Shown piece by piece: positions 34,671 to 42,423 of a DNA stretch of 64,000 nucleotides. This DNA comes from JBDTDV01 sp039922875 (GTDB lineage Bacteria > Actinomycetota > Actinomycetes > Actinomycetales > Microbacteriaceae), in NCBI GenBank assembly GCA_039922875.1, contig JBDTDV010000067.1:43970-107969 (forward strand), given 5' to 3'. A model generated the notes under the pieces. The model was not told the DNA's origin and made no database searches. It saw only the letters and a list, made by a program, of their open reading frames with translations. The stretch's first letter is position 1. Each line of letters starts with the position of its first letter. A program made the position numbers and the translations under genes.

Positions 34671-35752
34671 GGATCGTATTCGACTGCCGATACACCAGGA
34701 TCGATCACCACGACGGCATCAGCCGGTACACCGCCGGCCTGGTGGCGGCGCTGGCCCGGCTGCATCCGCTGACCATGCTGATCAGCGACCACCGGCAGTT
34801 GGCTATGCTCCCGGAGCTGCCCTGGGAGCTGATCGCGGCGCCGACCAGCGTCGCGGAACCGCTGGTCGCCCGATCGGTGAACCGGCTGAAACCCGATGTG
34901 GTCTTCAGCCCGATGCAGACCATGGGGTCCTGGAGACGGGACTATGCACTGGTGCTGACCGTGCATGACCTGATCTACTACACCAACCGCACGCCACCGA
35001 GGGATCTGGCCTGGCCGATTCGGTTGCTCTGGCGGCTCTACCATCTCGCCTGGTGGCCGCAACGGGTGCTGCTGAACCGCGCGGATGCCGTGGTCACGGT
35101 ATCGGAGACCACCAAGCGGCTGATCGCCGCGCACCGGCTGACCACGCGCCCGGTCAGCGTCGTGCCGAACGCGGCCGGGTCGGCAGCATCCGACAGCGTC
35201 CAGGACCCTGCGCCACGCCGTCGCAGCTTGGTCTACATGGGCTCGTTCATGCCGTACAAGAATGTGGAAACGCTGGTGACGGCGATGCGCAGCCTGGGCG
35301 ACTACGAATTGCACCTGATGAGCAAGATCTCACCGGCACAGCGGGCCCGGCTGACCGCCCTCGCGCCGGATGCCGCGCTGATCTTCCACGACGGGGCCAG
35401 CGACACCGAATATCACGACTGCCTACGGCGGGCGACCGCGCTGGTTACGGCCTCGCTCGACGAGGGATTCGGTATCCCACTGCTGGAGGCCATGAGCCTG
35501 GGCACTCCGGTCGTGGTCAGCGACATCCCGATATTCCGCGAGATCGCGGGGGAGGCGGCCAGCTATTTCAGCCCCAGGGATGCACCGGCCCTGGCCGAAG
35601 CCGTTCGTGCGCTCCAGGTGCCGGAGGTGTGGCAGCCGAAGTCCGCGCAATCGCGGCTGATCGCGAGCCGGTACAGCTGGGACACCTCGGCAAAGCGGCT
35701 ACTGACCGTGCTGACCACGACGGCCGCGCAGAACTCCCGCGGCCTCAGCTGA
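34667..35752 (+). CDS. Glycosyltransferase family 4 (group 1)
   Basis: 361-residue GT-B glycosyltransferase. The donor-binding segment DEGFGIPLLEAMSLGTPVV (about residue 265, the EX7E motif) is clear, and the N-terminal half has the acceptor Rossmann fold with HHDGISRYTAGL and VLTVHDLIYY. GTG start, coupled to the hydrolase by a 4-nt overlap. The 3' end overlaps the convergent phosphatase gene by 8 nt. Sugar donor and acceptor unknown. Confidence 0.88.
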   Translation: MRIVFDCRYTRIDHHDGISRYTAGLVAALARLHPLTMLISDHRQLAMLPELPWELIAAPTSVAEPLVARSVNRLKPDVVFSPMQTMGSWRRDYALVLTVHDLIYYTNRTPPRDLAWPIRLLWRLYHLAWWPQRVLLNRADAVVTVSETTKRLIAAHRLTTRPVSVVPNAAGSAASDSVQDPAPRRRSLVYMGSFMPYKNVETLVTAMRSLGDYELHLMSKISPAQRARLTALAPDAALIFHDGASDTEYHDCLRRATALVTASLDEGFGIPLLEAMSLGTPVVVSDIPIFREIAGEAASYFSPRDAPALAEAVRALQVPEVWQPKSAQSRLIASRYSWDTSAKRLLTVLTTTAAQNSRGLS

Positions 35753-36344
35753 CCGCCGCGGTGAACAGGTCATAATCCTCGGGCCGGAGATTGAATCTGT
35801 CCAACTCCAGCACGCCGTCCCGGAGCACGAAGTCATGCACCGACCCGTTCGGGATCACGTCGCCGGGCTTTGGCAGCGCATGGTGCGTCACGTACCGGAC
35901 CAGGGAAGCGATCACCCCGCCGTGGCTGACCACGATCAGCGACTGCCCGCGATGCTCCTCGGCGAGCGCGCGAAGTTCAGCCAGCGACCGGTCGGCCACC
36001 TGATCCCGGCTCTCTCGTCCGGGAACCTCGGCACCGTCGGGGAAACGAGCCAGGATCTGCGCTCCGGTGAGCCCTTCGACCTCGCCGTAGGCGCGCTCGG
36101 CGAGCCCGGGCAGGATACCCGGCTCGGCCAGACCGAGACCATCGGCGATGATGCAGGCCGTCTCCCGAGCCCGGCCGAGGGGGCTGGAGAAGATGGCGTC
36201 CCAGCGGCGGCGGCGAAACGCCTCGCCGACCGCCCTGGCCTGGGCCCGCCCGGTGTCGTTCAACGGGATGTCACTGCTGCCCTGGATCCGCTTGGCCAGA
36301 TTCCAATCCGTCTGGCCGTGCCGCACGAGCGACAACTTGGTCAC
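35745..36344 (-). CDS. Histidine phosphatase family protein
   Basis: 199-residue phosphoglycerate-mutase-like phosphatase. The catalytic LVRHGQTDWN (His about residue 9), FSSPLGRARETA (about residue 52) and VVSHGGVIAS (second His about residue 140) are all there. GTG start with GGAGGG upstream. Likely a broad-specificity phosphatase. It overlaps the end of the sirtuin gene by 4 nt. Confidence 0.92.
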   Translation of the reverse strand: MTKLSLVRHGQTDWNLAKRIQGSSDIPLNDTGRAQARAVGEAFRRRRWDAIFSSPLGRARETACIIADGLGLAEPGILPGLAERAYGEVEGLTGAQILARFPDGAEVPGRESRDQVADRSLAELRALAEEHRGQSLIVVSHGGVIASLVRYVTHHALPKPGDVIPNGSVHDFVLRDGVLELDRFNLRPEDYDLFTAAVS

Positions 36345-37192
36345 GTGACTTCCCTCCGATCCCCGTGGGTGTGCACTAGCTCGGCCAGCGCCTTCAACGC
36401 CTGCGACGTTCCGGTATCCAGCTTAATGGTTGCCCGGTCGTCGCCCTTGGTGACCCCCCGGTTGATGATGATCACCGGCATCCTGCGGCGCCTGGCCTGC
36501 TCCAGAAGCCGGATGCCGGAATTGACCACCAGGGAGGATCCGGCGATCAGCATGGCGTCGGCCTGCGAGACCAGAGCCGTGGCCTCGATGAACCGCTGCG
36601 TCGGCACAAACTCGCCGAAAAAGACCACGTCTGGCTTGAGCATCCCACCGCAGACCGTGCAGACCGGCACCACGAAGTCGGCCACGGCGGCGACCTCGGC
36701 GTCACCGTCGGGGGCGATCACCACGGCATCCGGCTCACGCAGCCAGGGATTGGTCGCCTCGATGCGTGCGCTGATGCTCTGCCGCGCAAACGCCTGCCCG
36801 CAGGTCAGGCACAGCACCTGGGTCACTGAACCGTGCAGCTCGACCTGCCTGCGGGTGCCCGCCTGGGTGTGCAACTCGTCAACGTTCTGGGTGATCACCC
36901 CGGTCAAAAACCCGTCAGCCTCCAACTCGGCGAGCGTGCGATGTCCCGGGTTGGGTGACGCCGCGGTAAACCGCCGCCAGCCGAGGTGGCTGCCGGCCCA
37001 GTAGCGCTGCCGCGCGGCGTGGCTGCCCAAGAACTGGTGGATGGTCATCGGGGTGCGATGAGGGGCGCCTTCGCCGCGATAGTCGGGGATTCCGGAGTCC
37101 GTGCTGATCCCGGCCCCGGTCAGCACCACCGTCTTGCCACGTGCCATAATTGCGGCAGCGGCCACCAGGTCACCGTTATCCGGATATGTCAC
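36341..37192 (-). CDS. Sir2-type NAD-dependent protein deacylase
   Basis: 283-residue sirtuin. NAD-binding LTGAGISTDSGIPDYR (about residue 25), catalytic His in VELHGSVTQ (about residue 130), a Zn site with CLTCG and CTVCGG, and GSSLVVNSG fit the family. I chose the GTG at 37192 because GGAG lies five bases upstream; a longer reading would use TTG at 37228 without a site. It precedes and overlaps the histidine phosphatase gene. Confidence 0.93.
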   Translation of the reverse strand: MTYPDNGDLVAAAAIMARGKTVVLTGAGISTDSGIPDYRGEGAPHRTPMTIHQFLGSHAARQRYWAGSHLGWRRFTAASPNPGHRTLAELEADGFLTGVITQNVDELHTQAGTRRQVELHGSVTQVLCLTCGQAFARQSISARIEATNPWLREPDAVVIAPDGDAEVAAVADFVVPVCTVCGGMLKPDVVFFGEFVPTQRFIEATALVSQADAMLIAGSSLVVNSGIRLLEQARRRRMPVIIINRGVTKGDDRATIKLDTGTSQALKALAELVHTHGDRREVT

Positions 37193-37312
37193 GCCTGCTC
37201 CGTTCTCATCGTCCCTCAGCGTGCTCAACAGCGTTAGCGGAGCAATTGTTTCCGCCGGGCCCTCTCCCAGTAATCAACGGGTTTCCACAGACCGCCAGGA
37301 AGGCCATCACGC

Positions 37313-38131
37313 ATGCACGTCATCAGAATCACCGATCCCCAGCATCCAGATCTGACCGATTATGCCGGATTGACCGACGTGGCACTGCGGCGCCGCACGG
37401 AGCCGGCTGGCGGGCTGTATATCGCCGAATCGACCAAGGTCATCGAGCGCGCCCTTGCGGCAGGCCATCAGCCCCGCTCGGCGCTGGTAGAGGAGAAGTG
37501 GCTGGCCGGCCTGGCGCCGCTGCTGCGCGAATACCCCGAGCTGCCAGTGTACCTCGGTGACAGCGCGCTGTTGCAGCAGCTGACCGGGTATCGGATGCAC
37601 CGCGGCGCGCTGGCAGCGATGCACCGGCCGGTGCTACCCAGCGTGGCGGAGGTGCTTCGAGATGCGCGGCGGGTGGTGGTGCTGGAAGACGTCGTCGATC
37701 ACACAAATGTCGGTGCAATATTTCGTTCGGTGGCTGGACTGGGCGCCGATGCAGTGCTGATCAGCCCGCGCTGCGCGGATCCGTTGTACCGCAGAAGCGT
37801 CAGGGTCAGCATGGGCACCGTGCTCCAGGTGCCGTGGACCAGGCTGCCGGAATGGGCCGAGGCCGGCCCGCTGCTGCACGCGGCGGGGTTCGAGATCGTC
37901 GCACTGGCGCTGGCTGAGGGGGCGGGGAGCCTTCAGGAGTACGCCCAACGGGTGGCAGCTGGCTCCAACTCGCGGGTCGCTCTGATTCTGGGCACCGAGG
38001 GCGATGGCCTGACCCGAAGTGCGCTGTCTGCGGCCGACGCCGTCATCACGATTCCCATGCGGCACGGCGTGGATTCACTGAACGTCGCCGCCGCCAGCGC
38101 CGTCGCTCTGTGGGCATTGCGGGTCCGCTGA
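37313..38131 (+). CDS. TrmH family RNA 2'-O-methyltransferase
   Basis: 272-residue SPOUT methyltransferase with an N-terminal RNA-binding substrate domain (about residues 1-95) and the knotted SpoU domain. Motif 1 HTNVGAIFRSV (about residue 130), motif 2 LILGTEGDGL and motif 3 IPMRHGVDSLNVAAA are diagnostic. It probably methylates a ribose in rRNA or tRNA with SAM; the exact position is not readable from sequence. Confidence 0.92.
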   Translation: MHVIRITDPQHPDLTDYAGLTDVALRRRTEPAGGLYIAESTKVIERALAAGHQPRSALVEEKWLAGLAPLLREYPELPVYLGDSALLQQLTGYRMHRGALAAMHRPVLPSVAEVLRDARRVVVLEDVVDHTNVGAIFRSVAGLGADAVLISPRCADPLYRRSVRVSMGTVLQVPWTRLPEWAEAGPLLHAAGFEIVALALAEGAGSLQEYAQRVAAGSNSRVALILGTEGDGLTRSALSAADAVITIPMRHGVDSLNVAAASAVALWALRVR

Positions 38132-38137
38132 CCCAAC

Positions 38138-38143
38138 TATCAT
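38138..38143 (+). promoter_or_regulatory. -10 element TATCAT, leaderless start of the carboxypeptidase gene
   Basis: TATCAT ends six bases before GTG at 38150, with TGACCG between and no ribosome binding site. Confidence 0.5.
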
Positions 38144-38149
38144 TGACCG

Positions 38150-39367
38150 GTGCACACCGACCGGACCACCCGCGTACGGCGACGCGCCTGGTGGATGGGC
38201 GGCGGCCTCGCCGCAGTATTGATCGTCGGCGGTTACGCGACAGGCGTGCTGGTGGCGCCGCTGCCGGCCACCGCCGCCGTCGCCACCCATCAGACCTCGA
38301 TCGTGCCGCCGGCGGCTCAGCCGGCCTGGCCGGCGTTTGGCGCGGCAGCGGTCGGCGCGATCGGTTACGACGGTGTGCTCGCCTCCCACGGCACGGATGC
38401 CTCGGTGCCCATCGCCAGCATCACCAAGACGATCACGGCTCTGGTGCTGCTGGATGCAAAACCGATCGCGCCAGGCACCGACGGACCGCTGATCCCGTTC
38501 ACCGACGCTGACGTGGCGATTCTCGGCCAGGTGCAGGCCAATGACGGCTCCTGGGCGCCGGTAGTTTCCGGATCGACGTTGACCGAGCGTCAGGGATTGG
38601 AAGCGATGCTGTTGCCCTCGGCGAACAATTATGCGATATCGCTGACCAACTGGGCGTTCGGGTCGGCTGAGGACTATCTTCCGGCGGCAAACGCCTGGTT
38701 GAGCGCCCGCGGCCTGACCGACACGCACGTCGCGGACGCCAGCGGGCTCAGTCCGCACAGCGTCAGTAGCACCGGCGATCTGATCGAGCTCGGAAAGCTC
38801 GTGTTGGCCGACCCGATCCTCTCCTCCATCGTGGGCACCGCTGCGACCGAGCTGCCGGCGATCGGGCTGCTGAAGAACACGAACCGGCTGCTGGGCCAGC
38901 AGGGTATTGACGGCATCAAGACCGGCTCCACCGACGAGGCCGGCGAATGCCTGCTGTTCTCGGCCGATGTGACCGTCCAAGCCAAGCAGGTCACCGTTGT
39001 CGGGGTCGTTCTGGGGGCCCCAGATACGGACGCCCTGTACCCGGCAGTGAGCACGCTACTGGCCAGTGTGCAGAACGGGTTCCACGACGTGGAGCTCACC
39101 GATCCCGGACAGAAGTTCGCCAGCTACACCACAGCCTGGGGCGCCTCGACCCAGTTGATCGCCACCGAGACCCGATCCGTTCTGGTCTGGTCGGACACCC
39201 CGATAACCGCCGTGTTGAAGAGCACGCCGCTGCGTCCTGGCGCGCCGGTCGAGGGTGCCGGGTCCATCGAGTTCACCGTCGGCACCAAGACGATCAGCGA
39301 ACCACTGCGGGCACGTACCGCCCTCGCCGGCCCCGATCCGTTCTGGCGGCTGCTGCACCCGTTCTAG
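38150..39367 (+). CDS. D-alanyl-D-alanine carboxypeptidase (penicillin-binding protein, S11 type)
   Basis: 405-residue exported serine peptidase trimming peptidoglycan pentapeptides. One N-terminal membrane segment (about residues 15-37) anchors or exports it. The penicillin-binding motifs are SITK (SxxK, about residue 92), SANN (SxN, about 155) and KTGS (about 259). A C-terminal beta-rich region follows. GTG start, apparently leaderless. Confidence 0.92.
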   Translation: MHTDRTTRVRRRAWWMGGGLAAVLIVGGYATGVLVAPLPATAAVATHQTSIVPPAAQPAWPAFGAAAVGAIGYDGVLASHGTDASVPIASITKTITALVLLDAKPIAPGTDGPLIPFTDADVAILGQVQANDGSWAPVVSGSTLTERQGLEAMLLPSANNYAISLTNWAFGSAEDYLPAANAWLSARGLTDTHVADASGLSPHSVSSTGDLIELGKLVLADPILSSIVGTAATELPAIGLLKNTNRLLGQQGIDGIKTGSTDEAGECLLFSADVTVQAKQVTVVGVVLGAPDTDALYPAVSTLLASVQNGFHDVELTDPGQKFASYTTAWGASTQLIATETRSVLVWSDTPITAVLKSTPLRPGAPVEGAGSIEFTVGTKTISEPLRARTALAGPDPFWRLLHPF

Positions 39368-39461
39368 ATCGCGATCCTCAGGCGAATGCCGCGGGAGCCA
39401 TCGGACCGAAGCCGGCTTCGGTCCGGTGCCGGAATCGCCGATCGGTGTCGATGGCTACCGG

Positions 39462-39467
39462 TAGATT
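39462..39467 (+). promoter_or_regulatory. -10 element TAGATT, leaderless start of the helicase gene
   Basis: TAGATT ends eight bases before GTG at 39476. This argues for the GTG start over the longer open frame beginning at 39386. Confidence 0.45.
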
Positions 39468-39475
39468 GGATTCAA

Positions 39476-41278
39476 GTGGATACCGCATCGTTCGCCAAGC
39501 AGCCGGTTGGCACCTTCGCAGCCGAACGCCTGTCGCCGGCTTTCCCAGAACGAGCCGCCTGGGGTACCGCGAACAAGCTGCGTGCCTGGCAGGCCGAGGC
39601 TCTGGACGCCTATTTCGAGCATGAGCCGCGGGATTTTCTCGCCGCCGCCACGCCGGGCGCAGGCAAGACCACCTTTGCGCTGCGGCTGGCCACCGAATTG
39701 CTCGCGGCGCACACCATCGACCAGATCATCGTCGTGGCACCGACCGAGCATTTGAAGCGGCAATGGGCCGATGCCGCGGCGCGGGTGAGCATCCGCCTCG
39801 ACCCGGGCTTCCGTAACAGTGACCTCCGGTTCGGCTCGCACTACCGAGGCATCGCGGTCACCTACGCGCAGGTCGCGATGCGGCCCAGCCTGCACCGAGA
39901 GCTGACCGGGTCACGGCGGACCCTGGTAATCCTCGACGAGGTGCACCACGGTGGCGACGCGCTGAGCTGGGGTGACGGCATCCGCGAGGCATTCGGTGGG
40001 GCTACTCGCCGGCTCTCCTTGACCGGCACCCCGTTCCGCTCGGATACCGCTCCGATACCGTTCGTCAGCTACCTGCCGGACGACAGCGGCATCCGCACAT
40101 CCCAGACCGATTACAACTACGGCTACGGTCGGGCGCTGTCCGACGCGGTGGTGCGCCCGGTGATCTTCATGGTTTACGCGGGCCAGATGCGCTGGCGCAG
40201 CCGGGCCGGCGATGAGATGGAGGCCAGGCTGGGGGAGGGCAATACCAAGGACATCACCGCACAGGCGTGGCGAACAGCACTGGACCCGAACGGCGAGTGG
40301 ATTCCGGCGGTGCTGTCCGCCGCGAACACCCGGCTGACCGAGGTTCGCCTGGCGGTTCCGGATGCCGCCGGTCTTGTCATCGCAACCGACCATCACACGG
40401 CACGCGCCTACGCCGAGATCCTCCGGGGGATTACCGGCCAACCGGTTACCCTCGTGCTCTCGGACGAAAAAGAGTCCAGCGTGCGGATCGAGACCTTCGC
40501 CCGCGGCACCTCCCGATGGATGGTTGCCGTGCGAATGGTCTCGGAGGGAGTGGACGTTCCACGCCTGGCGGTCGGCGTGTATGCGACCAGCGCGTCGACG
40601 GCCCTCTATTTCGCGCAGGCCGTCGGCCGGTTCGTGCGCACCAGGCGCCGCGGCGAAACCGCATCGATCTTTTTGCCCAACGTGCCCAGCCTGATGGCGC
40701 TGGCCGGCAAGCTCGAGTTGGAGCGTGATCACGCACTGGACCGGGTCAGGCACGCAGACGAGGCGTATGACGAGGAAGACGCCATGATGGCCGAGGCCAA
40801 CCGGCAGGAGAAGGCATCGGAGGCACTCACCTCGGAATTCGCCTTCGAGGCGCTGGGCTCGCAGGCAAACTTCGATCGGGTGTTGTTCGACGGCGCAGAA
40901 TTCGGCGGGTACGCCGAACCGGGTAGCGACGAGGAGCGTGACTTCATCGGCATCCCGGGGTTGCTGGAGCCGGACCAGGTCAGCGAGCTGTTACGCCAGC
41001 GTCAGGCCAGACAGGCCAAACGTGCCACCGCCCGCGGCGCGGCCGACTCATCGGCGAGTGCGGCGCAACAGCCCAAGGCGCTATACCGCACCCTGAAGGA
41101 ACAACGTAGCCTTTTGAACAGCTTGGTCGGTCTCTATGCGAAGAACACCGGTCAGGCGCACGGGATGATCCATGCGGAGTTGCGCCGCGCCTGCGGTGGT
41201 CCGGCCGTGCCTCAGGCCAGCGTCACCCAGCTTCAGGCCAGGATCGTGCTGCTGCGTCGGAGGTTGAGCCGAGGCTGA
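39476..41278 (+). CDS. DEAD/DEAH-box superfamily 2 helicase
   Basis: 600-residue SF2 helicase. Walker A ATPGAGKTT (about residue 59), motif II LDEVHHGGD (about residue 150), motif III LTGTPFR and motif VI QAVGRFVRTRR (about residue 385) are clear. The C-terminal 200 residues are charged and without a recognised domain, ending in LLRRRLSRG. Role probably in DNA repair or transport of nucleic acid; it converges on ku with only 12 bp between. Confidence 0.9.
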   Translation: MDTASFAKQPVGTFAAERLSPAFPERAAWGTANKLRAWQAEALDAYFEHEPRDFLAAATPGAGKTTFALRLATELLAAHTIDQIIVVAPTEHLKRQWADAAARVSIRLDPGFRNSDLRFGSHYRGIAVTYAQVAMRPSLHRELTGSRRTLVILDEVHHGGDALSWGDGIREAFGGATRRLSLTGTPFRSDTAPIPFVSYLPDDSGIRTSQTDYNYGYGRALSDAVVRPVIFMVYAGQMRWRSRAGDEMEARLGEGNTKDITAQAWRTALDPNGEWIPAVLSAANTRLTEVRLAVPDAAGLVIATDHHTARAYAEILRGITGQPVTLVLSDEKESSVRIETFARGTSRWMVAVRMVSEGVDVPRLAVGVYATSASTALYFAQAVGRFVRTRRRGETASIFLPNVPSLMALAGKLELERDHALDRVRHADEAYDEEDAMMAEANRQEKASEALTSEFAFEALGSQANFDRVLFDGAEFGGYAEPGSDEERDFIGIPGLLEPDQVSELLRQRQARQAKRATARGAADSSASAAQQPKALYRTLKEQRSLLNSLVGLYAKNTGQAHGMIHAELRRACGGPAVPQASVTQLQARIVLLRRRLSRG

Positions 41279-41290
41279 AATCCGCGCCCG

Positions 41291-42355
41291 CTACGCGGTC
41301 TTTGACTCATTTCCCTTCGCCGCTGTCGCGGTTGATTTGCCTGACTGAGCCCTTTTGGCTGGGCTCTTTTGGGCTGGACTCTTCTGGGCTGGGCTCTTTT
41401 GGGCTGGGCTCTTTTTGGCTGGGCTCTTCTGGGCTGGACTCTTCTGGGCTGGGCTCTTCTGGGCTGGGCTCTTCTGGGCTGGACTCTTCTGGGCTGGACT
41501 CTTTTTCGTCGCAGTCTCTGACTTTGATTTCGCCGCAGCCAGCTTCGGCTTGGCTGGGTTCGCCTTACCCTTGCCGCTGCGTTCCACGCTGCGGCGCAGG
41601 GCATCCATCAGATCCAGAACCTCGCCGCCACCGGCCTCCTCACCCTGCTCGCCGAAGGTCTCGTCCGTGTCGAGCGTGTCGCCCTTGGCACGTTTGGCCT
41701 CGATCAGCTTGCGCAGCTGCACTTGGTACTCGTCGGTGAACTCCTCCGGAGTGAAATCGGTCGCCAGGGAGTCCACCAAGGAACCGGACATGGCCAGTTC
41801 CTTCTCCGAGAGTCGCACCTTCTCGCGCAGCGCCGGGAAGTCGGCTTCCCTGACCTCGTCATCCCAAAGCAACGCCTGGAGCACCAGCACGTCGCCGTGT
41901 ACCCGCAGCGCGCCGAGCCTGGTCTTCTGCCGCAACGCGAACTGCACTATCGCGGTGAGTTTGGTGCGCTGCAGAGTCTCGCGTAACAACACGTATGCCT
42001 TCGGGGAGGATGAGTCCGGCTCGAGGTAATAGCTGCGATCGAACATGATCACGTCGATCTGGTCGTCGGGAACAAACTCAACCACCTCGATCTCGCGGCT
42101 GCGTTCGGCTGGCAGGGAGCGTAGATCCTCCTCGGTCAGCACGACGGTTGTTTCGCCGTCGTCATACGCCTTGTCGATGTGCTCGTAATCGATCACCTTG
42201 CCGCAGATCTCGCAGCGGCGCTGGTAACGGATCCGGCCGCCGTCTTTGTCGTGCACCTGGTGCAGGCCCAGATCGTGGCTTTCGGTCGCGCTGTAGACCT
42301 TGACCGGGACATTCACCAGGCCGAAGGCGATCGCACCCTTCCAGATCGATCTCAT
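41291..42355 (-). CDS. ku: Ku, non-homologous end-joining DNA end-binding protein
   Basis: 354-residue bacterial Ku. The core (about residues 1-255) forms the ring that binds double-strand ends; MRSIWKGAIAFGLVNVPVKV is the family start. After it comes a tail made of ten KSPAQ or KSPAK units and a basic end, far longer than the minimal C terminus. ATG at 42355 chosen by homology; GGGAGG directly abuts it, too close to serve as a ribosome binding site, so the start may be leaderless. Divergent from ligD over 68 bp. Confidence 0.95.
   Translation of the reverse strand: MRSIWKGAIAFGLVNVPVKVYSATESHDLGLHQVHDKDGGRIRYQRRCEICGKVIDYEHIDKAYDDGETTVVLTEEDLRSLPAERSREIEVVEFVPDDQIDVIMFDRSYYLEPDSSSPKAYVLLRETLQRTKLTAIVQFALRQKTRLGALRVHGDVLVLQALLWDDEVREADFPALREKVRLSEKELAMSGSLVDSLATDFTPEEFTDEYQVQLRKLIEAKRAKGDTLDTDETFGEQGEEAGGGEVLDLMDALRRSVERSGKGKANPAKPKLAAAKSKSETATKKSPAQKSPAQKSPAQKSPAQKSPAQKSPAKKSPAQKSPAQKSPAQKSPAKRAQSGKSTATAAKGNESKTA
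41352..41505 (-). repeat. Ten-unit 15-bp tandem repeat coding the Ku tail
   Basis: Exact 15-bp period; the CTGG(G/A)CT core recurs at 41359, 41374, 41389, 41404, 41419, 41434, 41449, 41464, 41479 and 41494. On the coding strand each unit gives KSPAQ, with two units ending in K. Small base changes between units are mostly silent. Confidence 0.95.
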
Positions 42356-42423
42356 CCTCCCAGTACACACCACCACGACAGCTTCGGCTAGCCGCGGCCC
42401 CTCCTTCGGCGCATGCTGGGGGA

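Noticed and set aside
37193..37228. TTG start of the sirtuin
   Set aside because: A GTG with GGAG upstream lies 12 codons later, and the TTG has no ribosome binding site.
41352..41505. Regular repeat array as a possible CRISPR or intergenic satellite
   Set aside because: The units are contiguous with no spacers, 15 bp long and inside the ku reading frame.
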